In this document: positions 1-9,438 of the stretch, one piece after another | How the letters are laid out: each line of letters opens with the position of its first letter | Position numbering within the stretch: the stretch's first letter is position 1 | Assembly (NCBI GenBank): GCA_030562195.1 | Contig: CM060199.1 | Location: 30,896,338-30,960,337, forward strand | Source of the DNA: Nipponacmea schrenckii | Taxonomy: Eukaryota; Mollusca; Gastropoda; Lottiidae | DNA length: 64,000 nucleotides | Direction of reading: 5' to 3' | Program-made: the position numbers and the translations under genes | The notes under the pieces: model-generated | The model's input: only the letters and a program-made list of their open reading frames with translations | Databases searched by the model: none | What the model was told of the DNA's origin: nothing

Positions 1-663
1 GTTAGAGTAAAATGTTTCAAGTGGGTATATATTATTGTCATATAAGTGCGTTAACGTTGTGTTAGTTAAATGTTTTATTATTAGTGGGTATATAATTATA
101 TAAAGGATAAAACACGACAGAGGTTATATATATATACAAACATCAGTCTGGTGACGGCATTATATTGCTTTGGCGGTTCTACAAGGCCAACATCTACTGA
201 TTTACGAGCTTAACACTGAACGCGATTACAGGAACAAGGGCAATAACTTATGAAATACCTTTTTCTGATTTTCAATTGGTTGAAGACAACACTTGCACCA
301 AGTTGAGTCAAAATTGGTCAAGAATTTTTCCTTTAAAATTGTTTACGATCTTAAACTTAGCACGTTTAAAGAGCAGGGGAAATAACATACTAAATAATTA
401 TTATTCATCAATTCTAGCCGATTTTCAATAGGGACGATCCACATTGGTCATTAGTAATGCGCACACAAAGTTTCATTAAAATTCGTTAAGAAATGTACCT
501 TCTTCTGTGTTTATCAGCTCAAATCTAAACATGTTCCCAAGAACAAGGTCAATTACTCATATCAACTATTTTGTAATATATCTGATTTTAGTTTAGAAAT
601 GTTTAGAAATATATCACTTTAATTATTAAAATTAGCTAAATGGTTAAAAGGCTATCTGATTTT
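1..663. repeat. diverged dispersed repeat, no gene seen
   Basis: No convincing coding sequence. From about 230 to 600 there are degraded copies of the phrase 'aacaagggcaataactta', followed by TTTTCTGATTTTCAAT-like text. The same phrase builds the tandem-repeat elements at 22502-24127 and 27676-28898, so this is probably an old fragment of that family. The left part is plain AT-rich sequence. Confidence 0.5.
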
Positions 664-1252
664 TACGGAGCACCTAACACGCAGTGGAAATACTTTTTAA
701 AAAGGTTATTTCGTTTAAACGAAATAATTAATTCGTTTAAACCAAATAATTATTTCGTTTAAACGAATTAATTTGACTATTTCGTTTAAACGATTTAAAT
801 TATTTCGTTTAAACGAATTAATTAATTCGTTAAAACGAATTAATTATTTCGTTTAAACGAATTATTTAGACTAAATTATTTCGTTTAAACGACTTAATTT
901 GGCTATTTAGTTTAAACGATTTAAATTATTTCGTTTAAACGAATTAATTTGACTATTTCGTTTAAACGATTTAAATTATTTCGTTTAAACGAATTAATTT
1001 GACTATTTAAACGAAATAAACGCAATAATTATTTCGTTTAAACGAAATAATTTAAATCGTTAAAACGAAATAATTTTATTTCGATTAGACGAAATAATTA
1101 TTCCGTTTAATCGAAATAAATATTTCGTTTAATCGAAATAAATGCTATTATTTCGTTTAATCGAAATAATTATTTCGTTTAAACGAATTAATTATTTCGA
1201 TTAAACGAAATAATAAAAAAAGATATTTACACTGCGTGTTAGGGGCTCCGTA
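664..1252 (+). mobile_element. TIR element with a GTTTAAAC palindrome array, copy A
   Basis: The left end reads TACGGAGCACCTAACACGC and the right end is its reverse complement with one mismatch (…GTTAGGGGCTCCGTA), giving inverted repeats of about 23 bp around a 589-bp element. The interior is almost entirely the near-palindrome TTTCGTTTAAACGAAA, with ATTAA-type spacers and TTTCGATTAAACGAAA variants. There is no coding sequence, so any movement would need a transposase from elsewhere. A second full copy lies in opposite orientation at 29296-29909, and a right-end copy lies at 2383-2575. No clean target-site duplication was found, so the superfamily is open. Confidence 0.75.
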
Positions 1253-1317
1253 GGATTTTATATAGGGTTTGTATCAATTTAGACATGTATAACTTTAATT
1301 ATAATTAGCTAAATTAA
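1060..1317 (+). repeat. 258-bp duplication bounded by TTAA, left copy
   Basis: Bases 1060-1317 and 2383-2640 match over 258 positions without gaps and with three mismatches that I can see. Each copy begins and ends with TTAA. Each covers the right end of the palindrome-array element plus 65 bp of its right flank. The TTAA-flanked element 1318-2382 sits exactly between the two copies. Confidence 0.85.
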
Positions 1318-2382
1318 GGGGGTTGACAACCTTATCGTTCGAAGTGTATTTCAATCAAGAAACGCATTTAGTTTATATCCATTCTATTTGACATTAAAAA
1401 AAACTCATGTATGAAAAATTTTAGCTCAATCGCTTCAGTAGTTCGTCTGATATCCGTCCGTGAAGATAATCTATTTATAGAACAAAACGGGTTATTCCTC
1501 TTTGTAGACGTACAAATTACGTTGTCAGTTGACATTAGTGATTACAACGTCATCGGCTAAATAAACATTCTCTACGTTTGCCGGTCAGTTATTGTTAATA
1601 TCGGCACGCGAAGTAAGAGTTTGTGTATCGGGGGAATCCAGAAGTCACGTGATGTCCCATAATCATTACATCACATGTAAACAAAGAAAATTTTATGATT
1701 GGTGGGTGGAAGGGTTTTGACATGTGCTAATCCATTGTTTTAGCACTCCAATTATGTGGATATCGGTGCATATCGATGCCTAAAAGGTGCTTAAAGATTT
1801 CTACAGCATGAAGACAATCTTTTAACAACATGATCGTTAATTACGTAAGGTTTACATGTGTTTGCAAAATGTTGAAAAAAAATGCCATTTTTCCAAAAGC
1901 ATATCTCGCTTACGATTTATCCGATTTTTACAAACTTTGGCTTCAACTAAAGCTTACGATGTCCTCTATAACTTTACGTTGGCTTTTTTTTATAAAATGA
2001 ATAGTTTTTAAAAATTCAATTTTTCGTAAATGCACTCGCAAAATTTTGATTTCTATCAATATCTTCAAAACAAAACAAAATTTTCCAAAAAGCCAACGTA
2101 ATTTTGTAGAGATACATGTAGACTTGCGTTGTGCAAAATTTCAACCTTCTTTATTAAATAGCCTAGTAGATATGCTAATTTTAAGGGAATAATTGACGTT
2201 TTTTTCGTTCATCTTTCATACCCGATTTCTTAAAGTTGAAATGTCATAAAGAAATAAATTTTATATTTTTGGATAGCTGAAAGTCCCCTCTTTCCATTGA
2301 TATTTAAATATTTCAGATAGGTGGAAAAGAAGTGGTTGAAATCGTCTATTTTTTGTACATAGGTTTAGGGTTGTCAACCCCC
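1318..2382. mobile_element. TTAA-flanked TIR element (piggyBac-like, non-autonomous)
   Basis: The sequence TTAAGGGGGTTGACAACC at 1314-1331 is matched perfectly in inverse at 2369-2386. This leaves a 1065-bp element with 14-bp terminal repeats flanked by TTAA on both sides, the target-site signature of piggyBac-type transposons. No transposase reading frame is present. The interior carries a second inverted pair around TACGTTGGCTTTTT (near 1975 and 2090). The piggyBac assignment rests only on TTAA and the TIRs; the TIR sequence is not one I recognise. Confidence 0.7.
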
Positions 2383-2640
2383 TTAAAACAAAATAATTTT
2401 ATTTCGATTAGACGAAATAATTATTCCGTTCAATCGAAATAAATATTTCGTTTAATCGAAATAAACGCTATTATTTCGTTTAATCGAAATAATTATTTCG
2501 TTTAAACGAATTAATTATTTCGATTAAACGAAATAATAAAAAAAGATATTTACACTGCGTGTTAGGGGCTCCGTAGGATTTTATATAGGGTTTGTATCAA
2601 TTTAGACATGTATAACTTTAATTATAATTAGCTAAATTAA
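2383..2640 (+). mobile_element. right-end copy B of the palindrome-array element (duplicate)
   Basis: This repeats 1060-1317 and contains only the right portion of the palindrome-array element, with its terminal repeat ending at 2575, followed by 65 bp of copied flank. The left end is missing. It therefore arose by local duplication rather than by independent insertion. Confidence 0.8.
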
Positions 2641-2967
2641 ATATTTTTCGGCATTTCATCCTTGGTTGATATTAAACAATTTCGTAAATAATTCTGCCTT
2701 GTCGAGGCAAAAATCGAACGCGTTTTAACAGGGAAAATAATTCATATAATTTTTTTTTTTGGATATCCCCGGTATTTGAATAAAGTTTATCTTAGTGTGA
2801 TAATTTCGGCAAGGTTTTTGCCTTGTAGCATGTGCAATTTTGGAAGGACCGACTTGTGGACATGTGTGACGACAATATACGCTCCACATTTCATATGGGT
2901 GTAAAAATAAAATAGTGCAAGCAAACAGTTGGTTCGAAGCACTTGCCTTCGGTGTTTTTGCTTCTCT

Positions 2968-4500
2968 GACATGCTTAACCACCCAGTAAAATTTCAATGG
3001 AATATTCCTATGCTTTGTCGGATTTTTTCACAGGGTCTTCGTTTTTTACTTGGTGGGGTCTTCCTTTTATACCTTCTTTTTTACGTCCGTATTTATGTTT
3101 CACCCTGTAGGGAAGGGAGGGGGTGATGGATTTTGCTCATTTTCTGGGGAAATTGCCGTATTGACATGCTTAACCTTCGAGTAAAATTTCAATGGAATAT
3201 TCCTATGCCTTGTCGGATTTTTTCACAGGGTCTTCGTTTTTTACCTGGTGGGGTCTTCCTTTTATACCTTTTTTTTTACGTCCGTATTTATGTTTCACCC
3301 TGTAGGGAAGGGAGGGGGTGATGGATTTTGCTCATTTTCTGGGGAAATTGGCGTATTGACATGCTTAACCTTCGAGTAAAATTTCAATGGAATATTCCTA
3401 TGCCTTGTTGGATTTTTTCACAGGGTCTTCGTTTTTTACTTGGTGGGGTCTTCCTTTTATACATTCTTTTTTACGTCCGTATTTATGTTTCACCCTGTAG
3501 GGAAGGGAGGGGGTGATGGATTTTGCTCATTTTCTGGGGAAATTGGCGTATTGACATGCTTAACCTTCGAATGAAATTTCAATGGAATATTCCTATGCCT
3601 TGTTGGATTTTTTCACAGGGTCTTCGTTTTTTACTTTGTGGGGTCTTCCTTTTATACCTTCTTTTTTACGTCCGTATTTATGTTTCACCCTGTAGGGAAG
3701 AGAGGGGGTGATAGATTTTGCTCATTTTCTGGCGAAATTGGCGTATTGACATGCTTAACCTTCGAGTAAAATTTCAATGGAATATTCCTATGCCTTGTCG
3801 GATTTTTCACAGGGTCTTCGTTTTTTACCTGGTGGGGTCTTCCTTTTATACCTTTTTTTTACGTCCGTATTTATGTTTCACCCTGTAGGGAAGGGAGGGG
3901 TGATGGATTTTGCTGATTTTCTGGGGAAATTGGCGTATTGACATGCTTAACCTTCGTGTAAAATTTCAATGGAATATTCCTATGCCTTGTCGGATTTTTT
4001 CACAGGGTCTTCGTTTTTTACCTGGTGGGGTCTTCCTTTTATACCTTTTTTTTTATGTCCGTATTTATGTTTCACCCTGTAAGGAAGGGAGGGGGTGATG
4101 GATTTTGCTCATTTTCTGGGGAAATTGGCGTGTTGACATGCTTAACCATCCAGTAAAATTTCGATGGAATATTCCTATGCCTTGTCGGAATTTTTCACAG
4201 GGTCTTCGTTTTTTACCTGGTGGGGTCTTCCTTTTATACCTTTTTTTTACGTCCGTATTTATGTTTCACCCTGTAGGGAAGGGAGGGAGTGATGGATTTT
4301 GCTCATTTTCTGAGGAAATTGGCGTGTTGACATGCTTAACCATCAAGTAAAATTTCAATGGAAAATTCCTATGCCTTGTCGGATTTTTTCACAGGGTCTT
4401 CGTTTTTTACTTGGTGGGGTCTTCCTTTTTTAGGTCTTCGTTTTTTACCTCGTGGGGTCTTCCTTTTTTAGGTCTTAGGTCTTTGGGTCTTCGTTTTTTA
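2968..4500 (+). repeat. 195-bp minisatellite, about 7.9 units
   Basis: Units start with GACATGCTTAACC at 2968, 3163, 3358, 3553, 3748, 3940, 4135 and 4329. Periods are 195 bp, except 192 and 194 bp where short runs contract. Identity between units is high. Most units keep a 62-codon reading frame that ends at the same TGA, because 195 is a multiple of three. The frame never reads through from one unit to the next, so I do not regard it as a gene. The last unit breaks down into short repeats of GGTCTTCGTTTTTTAC. Both sides have hairpins of the ATACGCCCAC/GTGGGCGTAT type (2870-2905 and 4575-4605), so the array probably lies inside a member of that element family. Confidence 0.85.
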
Positions 4501-4534
4501 CACGCCCTGAGCACGAGGTAAATGTGAAAAGAAG

Positions 4535-4903
4535 GAACGGACCGACGGACGGACCGACAGGGCTATAACAATATACGCCCATACTTACGTGTGGGTGGGC
4601 GTATAAAAATAGCGATGGCGATCGTACCACACCCAATTTTATAATGGCAGCCAATTTGTGCAGTTGGTTGACAATAATTATCGAGAAATGAAAGTTTTTC
4701 TTGATTTTTAATTGAAGAATCCAGCTCTCTATCGTGTCCCTAAAGAATTCAAGAACAAGGGCGATAGCTCATAGTAAACAATTTTCGATTTTCAATAGGC
4801 TTTAGGGTGATCGTATCGTATCGTATCCACAACAATAGTTGACAGACAAACAGACAGACAGACAAGATGACTATATACGCCCACATTAATGTGTGTGCGT
4901 ATA
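4535..4903 (+). repeat. ATACGCCCAC-family element ends with terminal hairpins
   Basis: GGACCGACGGACGGACC at about 4540-4556 precedes a hairpin made of TATACGCCCA and TGGGCGTATA (4574-4603), which closes the element holding the minisatellite. A second member starts at once with the near-palindrome GCGATGGCGATCG (compare CGATGGCCATCG at 41294 and 57398). It carries AAGGGCGATAGCTC-type text and ends in a CAGACAGACAGACAAG tract and another hairpin at 4870-4903. Confidence 0.6.
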
Positions 4904-5222
4904 AAAAGTCGGAATGTTCTTATTATGTTTTATGAAACAACAACTATATATATTTTTCAACTTGAAATTTTGTAATCATAATCATTTTTCGGACTACTTT
5001 GATAACACAGCGCATGGAACAGAGTTATCGTCCCTTAATTTTATAGAACACTTTGAAAATCCATTTTAAAACAGAATTTAAAAAGATATAACATTTAATT
5101 CACGATTGAATTCGATACAGTGAGTTGGCTGAAATTTGCTTTCTATAAGCATTAATGAATAGGATTACAAAATTTCATGTTGTTTCGTTTCATAATACAT
5201 AATAAGAACATTCCGACTTTTT
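4904..5222. mobile_element. TA-flanked MITE with long inverted ends (mariner-like)
   Basis: The left end AAAAGTCGGAATGTTCTTAT is mirrored at the right as ATAAGAACATTCCGACTTTT. The inversion continues imperfectly for another ~35 bp, to GAAATTTTGTAATC on the left. The element is about 319 bp, non-coding, and has TA on both sides as expected for Tc1/mariner insertions. The exact border is blurred by runs of A and T. Confidence 0.65.
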
Positions 5223-5483
5223 TATTTCATGGAAATTAGAACACGTGTAAGACTGCAAATTTTTTCAACCAGCGATGCCGTAAAGCAGCACTCGGTCTAT
5301 CTGGAAGTTTTTCGATACCAAAACGAGGTCTAAGGGCCGTTTTGAGTTAATACTCACATGTTCTTTGGCGTTTGGGATGCCTTGCTCATCAAAACGATCA
5401 TAAGATGGCCGCGAATAATATGCTCTAACCACTTAGAGTAAACAGAGGTCAAATTCACAGTTCGATTATTTGATGGCTTGCAT

Positions 5484-5771
5484 ATGACTGGCTTTTCTCT
5501 GGACAGTTTTACTATTGTGTATCAAGGTAGAGTCATAATCAAAATAAATGTGATAAACAATAATACTATGTTTTGTCATAATCAACCCTTTCATTGGTTT
5601 TACACCATGGTGCAACAGGGTACTGATTATCCATTACATGGTTACAGTGTTTTTAGAACGAACAATTACCCAATTTGCTCATGTTTTCCATTAAATTGCA
5701 GTAAAACAACTGGGAATCAAATTTACATTTGTCGAACGCCACTAATTATTTTAATGTCCAAAAATAAATAG
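5484..5771 (+). CDS. unrecognised 95-residue reading frame
   Basis: An ATG-initiated frame ends in TAG. It has several cysteines in its second half (an ICSCFPLNC segment) and no signal peptide or membrane segment that I trust. I recognise no family. There is no visible promoter, splice partner or poly(A) signal tied to it, so it could be chance or part of an exon of an unseen gene. It lies between a MITE and a degraded coding relic. Confidence 0.15.
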   Translation: MTGFSLDSFTIVYQGRVIIKINVINNNTMFCHNQPFHWFYTMVQQGTDYPLHGYSVFRTNNYPICSCFPLNCSKTTGNQIYICRTPLIILMSKNK

Positions 5772-5901
5772 CCTTTTTGGCAAGTGTAGATTTCGCTAAA
5801 AACATGGTCGGGCATATTTCCGAGTGAAGAAAATTATCTAACAATCTTAATGAAAATAATTTTGAGAGACATAGATATACACTATAATATAACCATTTAT
5901 C

Positions 5902-6172
5902 ATGAGTGTTGAGGAAGAAAGAGAAGTTGATTTAGACATAGGTGTGAATGAAAATATCTGTTCTTTGAAGGATTTGATGGCAAGAAGAAAGCCATGCTCA
6001 ACATGAACCTAATTAGCGCTTAAATCCTGGTGTACGTTTACCAGAGCAACCTGTATATTGCCAGGGCAAACATTTTCAGGTATCCACATTACAGACAATG
6101 AAGGACATTTATGGCCTGGATAAGCAGTCTAACGAGGTTTCGATTTCTGATGGAAACATACAGTTAAGTTAA
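5902..6172 (+). pseudogene. short coding relic in two frames
   Basis: An ATG frame at 5902-6006 gives a 34-residue acidic peptide (MSVEEEREVDLDIG…). After a stop and a frame change, 6017-6172 is open for 51 codons with protein-like composition (NPGVRLPEQPVYCQGKHF, then a TMKDIYGLDKQ segment). The two pieces look like one disrupted coding stretch with a frameshift near 6004-6016. They could instead be unrelated short exons. No family is recognised. Confidence 0.25.
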
Positions 6173-6523
6173 ATATTTCAAACAAAACATTCATACTAGT
6201 TAATATATACAGCCCTATAAAAGAAGTTCAGCAATCAGTATACTTTACAAAACTGTTAGATAATATTACCAAATATTCTGGTAGAAAAACAATCTAAACT
6301 TCATTTTCGGGGCCGATTACACTAATATACTTGATATATCGCTATTAAGATCATATTGGATTCCCTTAACCTTGCAGATACTAGTATATATCGCGATGTG
6401 CATAACAATAAAAGAGCGTATACATGGAGACAGAGAAACCCATTATACAGAGTAGGCTCGTTTTCTTTCTAATCTCCGAGACCTTGAAAGATTTTACTGA
6501 ATTTATTACCCCAACAACCTTAA

Positions 6524-6995
6524 AGGGGCACAGGCTTGATTTGTTTCGGACAATCATCCGACAGTCTCAAACACATGAAATCTTTTGTTTAGCTAATCAG
6601 ACATAGTCTACAGAGCTTACCTTTGAAATTTGAGCCTTCAAATCCATGGGTATACATATTTATCCGTGTTTGAAAATCATAATGTCTTAAGATATTATGA
6701 ACGTCCCGCCATATTGGAAAATCAAAGAGTTATAAAAAGACTACTGCGCAGGCCCACACTGATAAAACAAAAAGAAAGTACATGTAATAACAATTGTAGA
6801 TTTTGTCAACAGGACACACAATTTTCAGACTGACTGAAGACCAGCCGCGTACAGCACAAAAAAAAAATAAAAAGTGAAATTTTTGAGGTATATTTCAAGG
6901 TATTTTGCGATTTTCTTAGAGCTTGAGTATTTCTGAAGACTGTTTAAATGTAACAAAGGTCCAAAACGACCCCTAGAAATCAAGATTGTGCCCCT
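6524..6995. mobile_element. TTAA-flanked MITE (AGGGGCAC family), copy 1
   Basis: Ends AGGGGCACA… and …GTGCCCCT are inverted repeats, with TTAA directly outside at 6520-6523 and 6996-6999. The 472-bp body is non-coding. A 517-bp relative lies in opposite orientation at 41924-42440, sharing CTTGATTT, CATGAAATCTTTTG, GCGCAGGCCCACACTG and other blocks in reversed order. The TTAA target suggests mobilisation by a piggyBac-type transposase. Confidence 0.75.
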
Positions 6996-6999
6996 TTAA

Positions 7000-7795
7000 G
7001 TGATCATTCGTGTTTACACCTTCAAATAAATCTGAAATACAACGCAGGCCAAATCTTTAGATATTCAACTCTAAACTAACAAAGTATACCAAACTAATAA
7101 TTTAATCAATTAAAATATGGGAAAATGAATATCATACGCCCACAAGCAGCTTTTATTGCAAGTACAAATCATTGTTTGTTGTCCATTCGCATTTTGTCCC
7201 TGACTATTCTCTAGAGAATTTTAAGCAGACCAAATAAAAATCAAAAGAATCCATAAATAATTGTAATCTGTAGAGTGAGCATAAAGAGTGAAAAATTATC
7301 GGATCATCACGAATAAACCAATGTGAACGGACCGACAGACCGATAAAAATTGGAAAAAATTAAAGGAGGAATTATTTAAATCGAGGAAAGCCTATTGGAT
7401 TGAGACATTAAATACAGCAAGACCTATAGCACTATTCACCATTGTTCACAATAATGCGGGCGTAGCACACTATGTCGTCCATTTCAATACAACCAGTAAT
7501 AAGGCAAGCAAGAGAAATTCCACACGTCTATTAACAGAAAAAATCAGAACTTAAATGACAATCTTGTTCATAGCAAACTAAAAACAATCTGTACATAACA
7601 GGTATTATACTTCTCGCTTATTGGGCGAGTTATTCGATAATGATCAATATTTTATCTCTGCAAAATCTGCAGAAATTGAAAACCTTTATGATAGTCTTTT
7701 ATAAATAATTGAAAATGTGCTCTATTAACGCTCTCGTTGGTGAATTACCGCTGCTGCACACACGTTGATAATGGACGGCCATTGTCACCATAATT
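7000..7795. other. AT-rich intergenic stretch
   Basis: No gene, RNA or structured repeat seen. A single GGACCGACAGACCGAT tract at 7328-7343 hints at an eroded member of the tandem-repeat element family. Confidence 0.5.
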
Positions 7796-7803
7796 ATTGT
7801 TTT

Positions 7804-8374
7804 CAGGGGCGCAGATCCCGGTGGGGACCCCGGGACCGGTCCCCACCACTGAAAAAAAAGTGGTGGGGACACAATATGGTTGGTCCCCACCACTTTTTTG
7901 TGATATAATTTTCAAAATGCATAAATCCGCACTCAAGCTGGACCACCACTTTTTGTGACTAATATAATTATCAAAATGCATAAATCCGCACCCCAACAGG
8001 GTTACGAGACGCTGGCGACAATGCAAATTTAATCATTGACGCTGTGTGAATCAAGTGGTTCTGGATGATGGAGGCTAGGATCAGTGGTTGGATGTTTACG
8101 TTGACGTGTTAACCTTCTTAGGGGCGTAACTCTGTTTTACATGGGTTTGTAAACAAGGTTTTCATATTCATATACCCAACTAGACTATCTGTCGAGATTC
8201 TGTTTAGGGAATATTGAACGGTGGATTGATAGTGATGTCTCAGCGACCCTTTAACCCCTTCTCCCCCCCTCCTCTTCCGTACCTGGGCTTTGCTGACCGC
8301 GGCTTCATGTACTGTTACATCTTTAAACAGATCAGATGGTCCCCACCAACTTTATCAACTGATCTGCGCCCCTC
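7804..8374. mobile_element. hAT-like non-autonomous element with 8-bp TSD
   Basis: Left end CAGGGGCGCAGATC and right end GATCTGCGCCCCTC are inverted repeats (13 bp perfect, outermost base mismatched). ATTGTTTT occurs directly outside on both sides (7796-7803 and 8375-8382), a perfect 8-bp target duplication. CAGGGGCG-type ends and 8-bp duplications are hallmarks of hAT transposons. A second inverted block, GGTGGGGAC and GTCCCCACC, lies just inside. The interior has two ~66-bp direct repeats containing AAAATGCATAAATCCGCAC. No transposase frame is present. Confidence 0.85.
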
Positions 8375-8382
8375 ATTGTTTT

Positions 8383-9376
8383 TGATACTCACAGTCGGTC
8401 TTGGCTATCAAACGCCCAATAGTCCGTCATGTCGGCACATGCCCTCTGCCGAATTCTTCACATATAGTCTTTGTTTCTGACCACCGACTGTTTCGCAAAA
8501 TAGGCCTCAGTAAGTTTTATCCGCTACTGCGCCGTATACTGTATATTCACATCCACGGTGTTACCACAAGAAATGTCTAGGCAGAAGAAAAAGAAAAAAC
8601 AAAAAAGTCGTTATTTATCGTATATTATGCTAAAACAAGTAATATGTCAGCAAAATGGAATGTTGGAATGTAATACGTCAGTAATTCGAGACTGTGTTTA
8701 GGCAGTGTAAATATGATTAAAAAAATCGTTATTCCATTATAATTGTGTCTGAATGATTTACATACACTTTTTTCTACAGTAATCTCTTTTAAAGGAATAC
8801 TATATAAATTTGTATATTTTACAGATTAACAGCCCCAATCAATTGGACTTACCAACCAGGTTTTTTCGCCCTTGAACAGTGAATCTCAACATTTATGATC
8901 CTCCTCCTTTACTTAAACAATCACATCTACATTTATTATGCCTTCCTTCTCATATTCACAGAACATCGACCAGGGATTTACTATTTGCGTAATGGAAATG
9001 TCGAACTTGTTCAGTATGTTCTGTGCTCCTGAACAATGGTTGAAACACCTTAAACTTTTTCAATTTTTAATTTGAATATTCTTCAAATACTCTTCAGGAA
9101 TAAAACCCTTTTGTCTATGTAACTAAAATGCGCTATGGCAACACCGTGTGGACTAGAATACTTGAGATAAAATTTATTTCTTTTGTATGGTAAAACACTC
9201 CACTTCTTGATGTAAGGCAATGTAAACGAGTATTGCGGACATTTAAATAATAATGTTATTTCCTGTAAAACTATCATCATTTTATTTTTTAAAGTGTAGA
9301 AAAAATATTTCATAAGCGCCCTTATACAGACACTTAATTTGTAACATCTGTCAAGTTGGTGGGTGTAGTCCAAAAG
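8383..9376. other. intergenic region upstream of the sushi gene
   Basis: AT-rich sequence with no recognised gene. It would contain any distal promoter elements of the gene starting at 9439. Confidence 0.4.
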
Positions 9377-9384
9377 TATAAATA
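9377..9384 (+). promoter_or_regulatory. TATA box of the sushi-domain gene
   Basis: TATAAATA lies 55 bp upstream of the signal-peptide ATG at 9439. Transcription would then start near 9405-9412 and leave a leader of about 30 nt. The agreement with an independently found signal-peptide exon supports it. Confidence 0.6.
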
Positions 9385-9438
9385 ACTGAATCAAATCCAA
9401 TCATTCGACAGCGTCGGGTTGATTTTAAAACAACAAAG

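Noticed and set aside
664..1252. CRISPR array or replication origin as explanation of the repeated palindromes
   Set aside because: Spacers are not unique sequences, the host is eukaryotic by its introns, and the same block with inverted termini occurs twice, which fits a mobile element.
3133..4098. Series of ~62-codon plus-strand frames ending in VSPCREGRG
   Set aside because: They are the same frame in successive units of the 195-bp minisatellite, each closed by the same stop; the array explains them without a gene.
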